A stretch of 64,000 nucleotides of DNA from Hyunsoonleella jejuensis (GTDB lineage Bacteria > Bacteroidota > Bacteroidia > Flavobacteriales > Flavobacteriaceae), in NCBI RefSeq assembly GCF_900111025.1, contig NZ_FOFN01000002.1, positions 372,001-436,000 on the forward strand, in the 5' to 3' direction. The notes under the pieces were generated by a model. It was not told the origin of the DNA. It searched no databases and worked only from the letters and a program-made list of their open reading frames with translations. This document shows, piece after piece, positions 53,889 to 61,534 of this stretch; within the stretch, counting starts at the first letter, position 1; each line of letters begins with the position of its first letter. Both the position numbers and the translations under genes were made by a program.

Positions 53889-55124
53889 TTAAATATTGTT
53901 ACGTATTGTTTCTATAGCCCAATCTTTAAAGGAGTCGTCCCAATTTTTAAAATTTTTATAAAAATCCTCTTTATCATACCAATACCAAAACAATACATCT
54001 TTAGGAGCTATATTCATTAATAGTTTCCATATTAAATCTTGATGTTTAGCTTCTAGCGAAGAATGGGGTTTATGCAATGCAAAAAACAGCTTGTCGTCAA
54101 TAATATCAACTATTTTAAACTGATTGCTCTTCTCTATCTTTTCCAGATAACGCTCCACACTCATTATTTTTTTTAGGGAATTTATATCCAGTTTATTCAA
54201 ATAACTTTTGAATAAAATAGGGTCATCTAAAATATCTTTAATAGGATGCTGCGTTTGTTTTAAAAACTGAAACATCTCAAATTTCTTGATGCGGTTATAA
54301 CGCTCTGTCCTTACTTCAGCTTCTAAATCACAATCAATAATGGAATGACTGCGCAATTTATCCATTAATTCAGGCTGATTTATATGATATATCAAAACGT
54401 CGTGAGTTGTGTCTTTAATGGCTTCTTTATGCCATGTCTCGTCTTCAAAAACAACTATGGGCACGATAAAATCCCGTAATACGTACACACCTCCAAAAGC
54501 CCTTGTGTAAAAAGAATCGGTAGTGTATTCTAACTCGTGCAAATCAAGATCTCTATTGCGTAAATCTCCATAGGTTTTTGCCGAATCTAACAACTTTTGG
54601 TGCATCGTTTCGCTAATGAAATTGTTACCTCTATTGAATTCATCAACCAATTCTAATTGTGCCGCTTTAACCTTGTCTAGGTTATCAATTAAATGAAATT
54701 TTACTGTAATTTCATCATATTTTAAGACATCAAGCGGTTCATAAAAGGCATCTATATTTTGATCGAAATCCAGGCAAATAGCAGAGTCTCTAGTAATATC
54801 TTTAATTTTTACGCCGTGTACTTTAAAAACATATTTCATTAAATCCCGATCAAACGTATGAAACGGTAAATACACCGGTTTTCCTTTTTGAAGCGGCGAA
54901 ATAATGATGCCATGTGGATTTGCATCACCATTATTTAGATATGAAGTATCGTCCTTCTCCTCGGCCACTTCAGGGCTCCAACCAATACCATCTATATGAA
55001 AGGTATTAAGTTTGGTTTCTGAAAACCCCAATTTTACCAAGCATTTATTATAACGCTCTACGAGTTTCCCGCTTACGGGGATCAATTCACTTCTGTATAG
55101 ATTTGCTTGTTTTAGTTTGTTCAT
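53889..55124 (-). CDS. 411-residue protein of unknown function (AAA/NUDIX block)
   Basis: A soluble protein with no signal peptide or transmembrane helix. It reads as an alpha/beta N-terminal half (SELIPVSGKLVERYNKC, HGIIISPLQKGKPVYLPFHTFD) and a helical C-terminal half with several Trp-rich segments (LFWYWYDKEDFYKN). I recognise no catalytic motif. Its ATG directly abuts the stop of the NUDIX gene (0 base gap), so the two are translationally linked. It probably works with the NUDIX hydrolase and AAA ATPase upstream. Confidence 0.75.
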   Translation of the reverse strand: MNKLKQANLYRSELIPVSGKLVERYNKCLVKLGFSETKLNTFHIDGIGWSPEVAEEKDDTSYLNNGDANPHGIIISPLQKGKPVYLPFHTFDRDLMKYVFKVHGVKIKDITRDSAICLDFDQNIDAFYEPLDVLKYDEITVKFHLIDNLDKVKAAQLELVDEFNRGNNFISETMHQKLLDSAKTYGDLRNRDLDLHELEYTTDSFYTRAFGGVYVLRDFIVPIVVFEDETWHKEAIKDTTHDVLIYHINQPELMDKLRSHSIIDCDLEAEVRTERYNRIKKFEMFQFLKQTQHPIKDILDDPILFKSYLNKLDINSLKKIMSVERYLEKIEKSNQFKIVDIIDDKLFFALHKPHSSLEAKHQDLIWKLLMNIAPKDVLFWYWYDKEDFYKNFKNWDDSFKDWAIETIRNNI

Positions 55125-55709
55125 TTAATCTATTAACTTATGAATTATAGCATACTGCAGCAACACTATGGTTCTAGTATCCATTATTCCACCACTATGC
55201 AACATGTCTACAGCTTTATAAAAAGGTATTTCTAACACTTCAATATCTTCAGCCTCACTATCTAAACCGCCACCATCACTCACTTTCATATCATCAGTGT
55301 ATTCGCCAATAAAAAAGTGCATTTTCTCAGTCATAACACCAGGTGAAGAATACCCTTCATAAACTTTCTTTACTGATTTTAAGCGATATCCTGTTTCTTC
55401 TTCAGTTTCACGAATAATGCAATCTTCTGGGTTGTCTTTATCTAACATTCCCGCCGCGACCTCAACCAGCATACCATCTTCATTATCGTTTAAATAGGTT
55501 GGCATTCTAAATTGCTTGGTTAAAATAACTGTTCGTTTCTGTTTGTTATACAGTAAAATCCCTGCGCCATCACCTCTATCATACACCTCTCGCATTTGAT
55601 TTACCCATTCACCACTTTTCATCAAATAATCAAAAGTAACTTTATTCAGAATGTAATAGTTATCTGAAAGCAAGGTATGCTCAATGTTTTTAACTTGTTT
55701 ATTTTTCAT
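55125..55709 (-). CDS. NUDIX hydrolase, NudK-like
   Basis: About 194 residues from the ATG at 55709; an earlier ATG at 55739 lies further inside the ATPase gene. The NUDIX box GMLDKDNPEDCIIRETEEETGY has the two-residue-longer form seen in NudK. YEGYSSPGVMTEKMHFFIGEY and the later GGGLDSEAEDIEVLEIPF also match NudK, a GDP-mannose pyrophosphatase. ADP-ribose or another nucleotide sugar is also possible. It overlaps the AAA+ ATPase gene by 11 bases and abuts the 411-residue gene, so its activity is probably tied to theirs. Confidence 0.85.
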   Translation of the reverse strand: MKNKQVKNIEHTLLSDNYYILNKVTFDYLMKSGEWVNQMREVYDRGDGAGILLYNKQKRTVILTKQFRMPTYLNDNEDGMLVEVAAGMLDKDNPEDCIIRETEEETGYRLKSVKKVYEGYSSPGVMTEKMHFFIGEYTDDMKVSDGGGLDSEAEDIEVLEIPFYKAVDMLHSGGIMDTRTIVLLQYAIIHKLID

Positions 55710-57660
55710 TCTCAAACGTTCTTCTCGCTTCTGTTTCAATATGTAATTGATTTACTCTAGCATCTACTTTTCGTTTAAAATCGGTATCAGCTATAGTCGC
55801 CACATTATCTAAATATCTCACTACTTCCTGACGGCGAATTTCAGAGAAATCCAATCCTTTCATATTTGAGCGCATTAATTCTTGAAGCATATTAAACTTC
55901 GTATCATAGTCTTGTTTAAAATAAATATCTGGGTTTTCAAACCAATCTTCTTCCAAATCAAAATCGGTTAATCGTAACGAAATAGCCGACTGAATATTGC
56001 GAACATCACGTGATGAAAAGAATGGGAATATTGCCTGAATTTCTTTATACAGATTCGCATAAAACAAATGCTGATTCGTTTTAAAGTGTTTTTCCACGCT
56101 ATCATAAACCTCATGCACACGTTCTTCAGTAGGTTTTTCAACACTACTTAAAATGTCGCCCATGTTTTTCGCTAAACCTTGATCTTGTAAATAGCTGTAG
56201 TTTTCTGGCCCTTGCATATTTACAAAATTTGGCATGGTATCATCAATTTTACGCCACCATAGATGATCTTGATCTAAAAAGTCGTGTTCTGTTCGCGCAC
56301 CATCAATCTTAAAACGACCTTGTACACGCGAAATCACTGCCTTATCCAACATTTCGGGTAAATTAGTGAACAATCCAATAGAACTGTTACCATAATTTAC
56401 GGCATAAGCACCTTCAGTATAACGTAAAAACACCCCAATCACTTCTTTAACTCCCGCCGAAACACCTTGTGTAGTTCGTTCTTGTAAATTATTTTCAGCA
56501 TCATCAATAGGTGCAAAAATTAATTTTGAAGGATCTTGCAGCGGCTTCATCCACTCCACCATTTTTTCTGCTGAACCACCTTGAAATGTTGAGATCAACG
56601 TATCTGGCATTGGGTGAAATAAAAACGGAATATCCAAGGTATCACAATGCTCTTTTAATCGCGTAGCAATAGCTGCTATTAACATACTTTTACCTGTTCC
56701 TGGAATACCATAGCCCATAAAAACAGGCATAAAGCCACCTAATTCTTGAAAGGGGTTTTTCTTTGCAGTAAAATCGTAGCTCAACAAGCGCTCGGTTAAA
56801 CGTCGTGCAAAATGCTTTGCATCTCGGTTACCAACTATTTGTTCAAACTGAATTTTATTGAACTCTACACTTTTTGCAGTGCCCTGAAACACGTTACTCC
56901 ATCCTGAAACGGCGAATTCCGAATTTTCCAGTTTATACGTTCTATCTTCAATCGTTTCTGTATACTCTAAAGAGCTCTTACGTAATTGAATCTCGTCCAT
57001 TAAGGCTTCAAAATAAACTACCGTGAAATCGATAACATCCTTATCAGACTTAATAATTTCTGGATGTCCCAAATATTTATCATAATAAAATAAACTACAG
57101 GAAATCCCTTTGATGGGCGACATTAAAGACACTTCAGGAATACCTGCGAACTTCTGCTTCATCACGCTCAAATCGTCCGAAGCATGAGGTTTTAAGTCAT
57201 GTAATATCTTATAGGCTTTAGAAAACAGCATGAATGCCGTTGCAGTGTGCATTTTGCTTTCAAACTCACGCTTTCCGTTGGTGTCTAAAGCTGATTTATT
57301 CTCGTTTAGACTTGCCAAACCAGAGGCATCGTAATAACTGTCCTTAATCCAAATACCCAAAGTAATCCCTTCTTGAACCGCATACAACGTCTGATTCAAA
57401 TAAATAGGAATCGCAACGGAATCTGGTAATAAGCGTTTCTTCAAAGCTAAAATAGTTTTAGAAACCGAAGTTACATTTACCGAACTTCCATTATTAGCGC
57501 GAGATAAATACAACAAGATAGATTCATCTTTAGCATCTTTATCTCTGTTTTTTGCACGAGCACCTTGCTCCCATTGCACACTTTTTAAGTACGATGAAGC
57601 TTCATCCCGAAGCATGTCAAGTTCAGATAGTTTTATAGGAAATGTTGAGTTATGTTCCAT
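55699..57660 (-). CDS. AAA+ ATPase of an uncharacterised block
   Basis: 653 residues. A ~260-residue N-terminal region of unknown fold is followed by an AAA+ module: Walker A GIPGTGKS at 318-325, Walker B LIFAPIDDAEN ending at 390 (Asp386-Asp387), sensor-1 Asn433 in LFTNLPE, and an arginine finger candidate Arg445 in ISRVQGRF. A C-terminal helical region follows to 653. Such modules remodel proteins or complexes. The gene is followed without a gap by a NUDIX hydrolase and preceded, after a repeat-rich gap, by a 353-residue and a coiled-coil protein on the same strand. Confidence 0.85.
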   Translation of the reverse strand: MEHNSTFPIKLSELDMLRDEASSYLKSVQWEQGARAKNRDKDAKDESILLYLSRANNGSSVNVTSVSKTILALKKRLLPDSVAIPIYLNQTLYAVQEGITLGIWIKDSYYDASGLASLNENKSALDTNGKREFESKMHTATAFMLFSKAYKILHDLKPHASDDLSVMKQKFAGIPEVSLMSPIKGISCSLFYYDKYLGHPEIIKSDKDVIDFTVVYFEALMDEIQLRKSSLEYTETIEDRTYKLENSEFAVSGWSNVFQGTAKSVEFNKIQFEQIVGNRDAKHFARRLTERLLSYDFTAKKNPFQELGGFMPVFMGYGIPGTGKSMLIAAIATRLKEHCDTLDIPFLFHPMPDTLISTFQGGSAEKMVEWMKPLQDPSKLIFAPIDDAENNLQERTTQGVSAGVKEVIGVFLRYTEGAYAVNYGNSSIGLFTNLPEMLDKAVISRVQGRFKIDGARTEHDFLDQDHLWWRKIDDTMPNFVNMQGPENYSYLQDQGLAKNMGDILSSVEKPTEERVHEVYDSVEKHFKTNQHLFYANLYKEIQAIFPFFSSRDVRNIQSAISLRLTDFDLEEDWFENPDIYFKQDYDTKFNMLQELMRSNMKGLDFSEIRRQEVVRYLDNVATIADTDFKRKVDARVNQLHIETEARRTFENEK

Positions 57661-57671
57661 GTTTTAGTATT

Positions 57672-57690
57672 CAGTTGGCAGTAAGCAGTC
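57672..57690. repeat. Left arm of CAGT-type inverted repeats
   Basis: CAGTTGGCAGTAAGCAGTC. Its complement, GACTGCTTACTGCCAACTG, shares ACTGCTTACTGC and CTGCCAACTG with the array at 58119-58152 on the other side of the dead four-helix-bundle gene. Confidence 0.6.
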
Positions 57691-57742
57691 TTCAGTTCTC
57701 ACTCATACTTACTCACTCTGTACCATATTTTCGTTAATTATT

Positions 57743-58105
57743 TTATACTCCAAATTTGTCTGGATTATTCATCATGTAATTTAATAGTTTGCCTATTTCT
57801 TCTCTTTTATATTGCAATTCATTTCTTTTATCTTCTGAAATATATTTGCAAGCCACTGCAAAATCTAGCCATAATTGTGTTTCAGAATTTTCACCATCAG
57901 CATCAGACAACTTACTTTTAAAATGCTTTTCATACTAGCGTTTTCTATAACCTTCAGCTATATTTGAGCATACAGACCTACTTGACCGAACTATTTGAGA
58001 AGTCAATCCAAACATCTCAGATTTTGGAAATTCTTTAATTAAATGAAAAATCTCCATTGCTAAATCAAATCCTTTTTGATATGCTAACAATGTCTTAAAA
58101 CTCAT
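57743..58105 (-). pseudogene. Four-helix-bundle (S23/IVS-type) gene with an in-frame stop
   Basis: The frame from the ATG at 58105 to the TAA at 57743 encodes 120 codons. These match the four-helix-bundle protein family found in 23S intervening sequences and as Avd-like accessory proteins: YQKGFDLAMEIFHLIKEFP, SSRSVCSNIAEGYRKR, then KLSDADGENSETQLWLDFA and ACKYISEDKR. Codon 57 (57935-57937, minus strand) is TAG, directly after AEGYRKR, so the protein is truncated at 56 residues. The rest of the frame stays open, suggesting a recent single-base change or a sequencing error. It is flanked by related inverted repeats. Confidence 0.8.
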
Positions 58106-58118
58106 ATTTCATTTTTTT

Positions 58119-58152
58119 GACTGCCAACTGCCAACTGCTTACTGCTTACTGC
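58119..58152. repeat. Tandem CTGCC/CTGCTTA repeat, right arm
   Basis: A short tandem array of units AACTGCC and AACTGCTT (GACTGCCAACTGCCAACTGC onward). It overlaps the stop codon of the 353-residue gene at 58146-58148 and is complementary in parts to 57672-57690. Confidence 0.6.
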
Positions 58153-59207
58153 AAACTTATTTCTACACCAGCAATCTCAATCGGTGGTTTTGCCAATCCA
58201 TTCATTATATCTGGTGTTCTGTTGTATAATAATTGAATTACACGATGCGGTGCCAACACATATTTTTGTTGAAACACATCGCCCCAACGCTGTAAGGTTT
58301 GCTTATTAAAAAAGCTACCTTCTTTAAATTCACTTTCAGTCCTTACTTCAGTAACTTTTAAGGACACTGCGTATGATTCTAAAGGGATTGTTTTTTTGCT
58401 TATAGCCTCTAAAACAGTGTGTGTAATGGTATTTTCATCTTTCGTAAACATGTTATGTACGGGTCCTAAATCTATACGCTTTATGTGTTTGGGCGATACC
58501 TTTGAAAGTTTTTTATCTATACCATATGCCATTGTATCTAAAGCCATCTTACGGTCTGCAGAATTTTTTAAAACATCATATATATCATGCTTTACATCTT
58601 GCACATCCAATCCACTATAGTCAAAATACATAAAACATATAAAGGGTCTGTTTAGTATTACATCATAAAAGCTCCAACTGGTCATATATACCGCATTACT
58701 TTCCTTAGGGGCGCTTACGATTTTGCCCTGTACAAAGCGATTGAAAATATAGTGCTTATCTACAGACGAATAATATACGATTGATGCCGCTTGAAACAAC
58801 CTACTTTTCTTCACACGCTGTTTTTTACGCATCAAGGTATCCAAAAACTCCTCTTTAAGCGATGCAATTGGCGTCAACCTGCCTAAATACTCATCCCTTA
58901 GCTCTAAATCGTTAAATAAATAACGAAATTCTAAATAATTTGGAAATCCAGATTCGGTTAAATCTACCTTCATATTATCCTCATCATCGTACATATATTT
59001 TATACGCATTGCTTCGATGGAGTACAATATCAAATCACAATATTGTTTAAACATAGCCACCTCGGCATTATTACATATATTTTCCCGTTGTACTGCAACC
59101 ACTAGTTCCTTAAACACAAAGTCTATCATTTTATGATAAAACGTGTAGTGTGCTTTGGAATCTAAAATTGCAGAATCTAAAGGTGTAACAATTTGGTTTA
59201 TGGACAT
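58146..59207 (-). CDS. 353-residue protein of unknown function (AAA/NUDIX block)
   Basis: A soluble protein: helical first ~120 residues (HYTFYHKMIDFVFKELVVAVQ), then an alpha/beta middle with VYMTSWSFYDVILNRPFICFMYFDYSG, and a C-terminal segment with FQQKYVLAPHRVIQLLYNR. I see no catalytic motif, signal peptide or membrane helix. It is transcribed in the same direction as the AAA+ ATPase, separated by a repeat-flanked pseudogene. In the absence of that insertion it would lie next to the ATPase gene, which suggests functional association. Confidence 0.72.
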   Translation of the reverse strand: MSINQIVTPLDSAILDSKAHYTFYHKMIDFVFKELVVAVQRENICNNAEVAMFKQYCDLILYSIEAMRIKYMYDDEDNMKVDLTESGFPNYLEFRYLFNDLELRDEYLGRLTPIASLKEEFLDTLMRKKQRVKKSRLFQAASIVYYSSVDKHYIFNRFVQGKIVSAPKESNAVYMTSWSFYDVILNRPFICFMYFDYSGLDVQDVKHDIYDVLKNSADRKMALDTMAYGIDKKLSKVSPKHIKRIDLGPVHNMFTKDENTITHTVLEAISKKTIPLESYAVSLKVTEVRTESEFKEGSFFNKQTLQRWGDVFQQKYVLAPHRVIQLLYNRTPDIMNGLAKPPIEIAGVEISLQ

Positions 59208-59274
59208 GAGTCAGTATTCAGTAAAAAGTCGCAGTGTGCAGAAGCAGTATGCGTAATTAATTTTTCTTTTTTTT

Positions 59275-59366
59275 GCGTTACCACAAGGGTCGGGCTTTCA
59301 CTACTCGCTCCCACTCCCGAAGCTTCGGGATCGGGGAGCTCAAACATACCGTTCAATCCCTAACGC
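59275..59366. repeat. REP-like palindromic element, 92 bp
   Basis: A GC-rich island in an AT-rich gap that starts GCGTTA (59275-59280) and ends TAACGC (59361-59366), so its ends are inverted. It contains the perfect 16-bp palindrome TCCCGAAGCTTCGGGA (59315-59330). The composition and structure fit a REP/REPIN-like interspersed element of flavobacteria. CAGT-type short repeats also occur just before it (59209-59250). Confidence 0.65.
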
Positions 59367-59407
59367 AGATAGAGCTAGTTTAAATGTTATAGCCTTTTAT
59401 TGAAAAT

Positions 59408-60751
59408 TTACGATAGTAAATCGTCATCCTCCGCTTTTGGCTTTGGTTCTCCTACCGGTTTACCATCGCCACCTGAAGGTGCATTTGCATCTGCTTTATA
59501 ATACTCTTCAAAGATTTCCTTCATATCGATACCATAGCGCTCCGCAAAATTCTTCTGAATGTCTACATCCTTCTCCCTAATTTCCTGTAAAGCCTCAGCA
59601 TAACTACTGTAAACACCTTGCATAACTTTTTCATGTACTGGAATATTATCCATCATGTCCTGACGTGCCTTGGCGCTTGCAGTATGCATCGCAGCCAGGG
59701 TTTCTCCTATATGTTCATCGGTTTTTACACCAAGATGCTCTAGAATGGCGGCAAATTCTTGGTCTGTACGGGCTTTTAATGCCACCACGTAACCATCGTA
59801 ATATTTTAAACGCTCTTCCGTATCACTTTTAAGTTTCGCACGGTGTGTTTGTAAATTACTTCTAAGCGATGTTAGCACTTTAATAGTTAAGTTATGCTTA
59901 TGTACAAAACTATCCTTACTAGCAGCAAGCGTTGTATACGCATTTTTTAAACCTTCTAATTCCTCTACTTTTTGCTCAAGTTCTGTAACTTTACCGATAG
60001 CTTGAGCATATTCCGCAGATTGTTTGTCGGCGATATCCTCTAATTCCTGCCTTGCTTGTTTTAAAAGCGCATACTGCTCTTCTAATTTAGCTTCTACTTC
60101 TTTTTTCTTCTCAAGCGCTTTTGTATGATTTTTAGTGGCTTCAACAATAGCATCTTGCAATTTATCTTCTACTTCCTTAATTTCAATTTCACGGTTTTTT
60201 AAGCGCGTAACTGCTGCCTGAGATTTATAGGATAACTCTTTTAAAAGTGTTTGTACGTCTGCACTTTCAATACGCTCCTGAAACATAGCTTTTGCCTTAT
60301 TATCCGCGGCGGCTCTTGTTTTTTCGACATCCTTAAGTGCTTGTTCTGCTTTTGCAATTTTACTTTTGCGCCCCCAAAGGTTGTTCCACCAAGTATCTGG
60401 CTTCTTTTGAGCATCTTCCAATTCAATTCTAGCGCGCTCTAATGCTTTTTGTGCATCGTCTATCACCTTTTGCTCAGTGGCATTTAAAGATGAGAACTTC
60501 TCGAACAAGATACCTACCTCATCCTGATAATCTGTTAAATCTTTAATGGCATCCAAAAGTGTAGTTCTATCCTTTTCTGCCATATGTACGACATCATCCA
60601 ATGTTGCATTTAATATTTTCTGACGAACTTCAGGATCATCCTCTTGCGATAGTTTAGATTTCATGGTGTCAATAGCTTTCCCCCAGTTAACATCTACTTT
60701 TTCGGTTTTTTCGTTCGAGTCGGTTTCTAATAAATCAAAATCATCAGACAT
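59408..60751 (-). CDS. Long coiled-coil protein of unknown function (AAA/NUDIX block)
   Basis: 447 residues, almost entirely helical, with long coiled-coil stretches at about 95-270 (AQKALERARIELEDAQKK, KKKEVEAKLEEQYALLKQ, KVTELEQKVEELEGLKN). A helical C-terminal domain with RYGIDMKEIFEEYYKAD and an acidic Pro/Gly-rich tail complete it. There is no signal peptide, so it is cytoplasmic. Homologues may be labelled microtubule-binding on the basis of coiled-coil similarity, which is not evidence of function. It heads the minus-strand block with an AAA+ ATPase and may be the scaffold or substrate of that ATPase. Confidence 0.75.
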   Translation of the reverse strand: MSDDFDLLETDSNEKTEKVDVNWGKAIDTMKSKLSQEDDPEVRQKILNATLDDVVHMAEKDRTTLLDAIKDLTDYQDEVGILFEKFSSLNATEQKVIDDAQKALERARIELEDAQKKPDTWWNNLWGRKSKIAKAEQALKDVEKTRAAADNKAKAMFQERIESADVQTLLKELSYKSQAAVTRLKNREIEIKEVEDKLQDAIVEATKNHTKALEKKKEVEAKLEEQYALLKQARQELEDIADKQSAEYAQAIGKVTELEQKVEELEGLKNAYTTLAASKDSFVHKHNLTIKVLTSLRSNLQTHRAKLKSDTEERLKYYDGYVVALKARTDQEFAAILEHLGVKTDEHIGETLAAMHTASAKARQDMMDNIPVHEKVMQGVYSSYAEALQEIREKDVDIQKNFAERYGIDMKEIFEEYYKADANAPSGGDGKPVGEPKPKAEDDDLLS

Positions 60752-61077
60752 GGTATGTATAGTGTTTTTAAGTTAAACATTTTTAAGGACAAGCAATTTC
60801 GTTAAAAAAGATGACTTTTAAAATTTAATTGTCTGTAAATTATAGGTGTTGTTTTAATAATAATTGTTACAAAATACTATAAGTTTTCATTTTTCATCCT
60901 AAAATTCTGTCAGAGAATACGTCAAAGTAAATGATTGAAAACCATTGATTTATATAACAATCGTTAACTTTTTAATAAACATATGTTAATAAATAATAGA
61001 TTATTCTATTCATTTATAGAGTTTTAGTTCAAAAAAACTTTATATTTGTGAAGCTATTAACCCAAATCATATAGTTC
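60752..61077. other. Divergent intergenic region, 326 bp
   Basis: Contains the promoter of the small membrane gene (TATATTTG, 61041-61048) and presumably that of the coiled-coil gene. It is AT-rich with no other feature that I can support. Confidence 0.5.
61041..61048 (+). promoter_or_regulatory. -7 box of the small membrane protein gene at 61078
   Basis: TATATTTG matches TAnnTTTG and lies 29 bases upstream of the ATG at 61078. Confidence 0.5.
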
Positions 61078-61317
61078 ATGTTTCTTTTAAACATACCTCA
61101 AATCAAAATCTCTTTTCTTATAAGTCAGAGTCAAATTGTTACCATCCTTTCGGTGGTCGTAGTGTTTTTTCTAATACTTCTTATTTTAGGTGTTAGGAAA
61201 TCTTACATCCTAAAGAAGGAAAATGATAAGCTAGCACAGTCTGGTTCATTACAAAGTGATGATGATAACAAAGCCTACAAGGATTTTAGAGAAGGGCATT
61301 TGTACGATAACAAATAA
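61078..61317 (+). CDS. Small single-pass membrane protein
   Basis: 79 residues. A transmembrane helix at about 20-40 (IVTILSVVVVFFLILLILGV) is followed by a charged tail with RKSYILKKENDKL and an acidic stretch ending YKDFREGHLYDNK. Proteins of this layout recur in flavobacteria; no function is known to me. It has its own promoter. A second, broken small ORF with a similar ending (YKLGSGHIYE) follows directly. Confidence 0.75.
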   Translation: MFLLNIPQIKISFLISQSQIVTILSVVVVFFLILLILGVRKSYILKKENDKLAQSGSLQSDDDNKAYKDFREGHLYDNK

Positions 61318-61325
61318 AATCTACT

Positions 61326-61496
61326 ATGATTGCGCTCTTATTATTAATTTCACCCATAATTATACTATCGCTTTTAATAATATAAAAACGTATTAGATAT
61401 TTCCGACTGTTACATGCGTTTGATTTAAACAAAAAGGAAATAGATAACATTGAGCTTGTTGATTACAAATTAGGCTCAGGACATATTTATGAGTAA
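61326..61496 (+). pseudogene. Broken small membrane-protein gene
   Basis: ATG at 61326 opens MIALLLLISPIIILSLLII and meets TAA at codon 20 (61383-61385). The same frame then continues with KRIRYFRLLHAFDLNKKEID to a stop at 61494-61496. A hydrophobic segment followed by a basic-then-acidic tail, and the ending YKLGSGHIYE resembling YKDFREGHLYDNK of the gene just upstream, suggest a 56-residue paralogue interrupted by one nonsense change. Confidence 0.5.
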
Positions 61497-61532
61497 AAAA
61501 AAGCAGCATTTAAAAATGCCGCTTTTTTTTTT
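61494..61532. terminator. Bidirectional terminator
   Basis: AAAAAAAGCAGCATT pairs with AATGCCGCTTTTTTT with one mismatch, around a short loop. It serves the plus-strand small genes and the minus-strand ettA gene. Confidence 0.75.
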
Positions 61533-61534
61533 AC

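Noticed and set aside
57672-58152. Possible CRISPR-like array from the repeated CAGT/CTGC units
   Set aside because: Units are only 7-8 bases, contiguous and without spacers; no cas genes are in the window.
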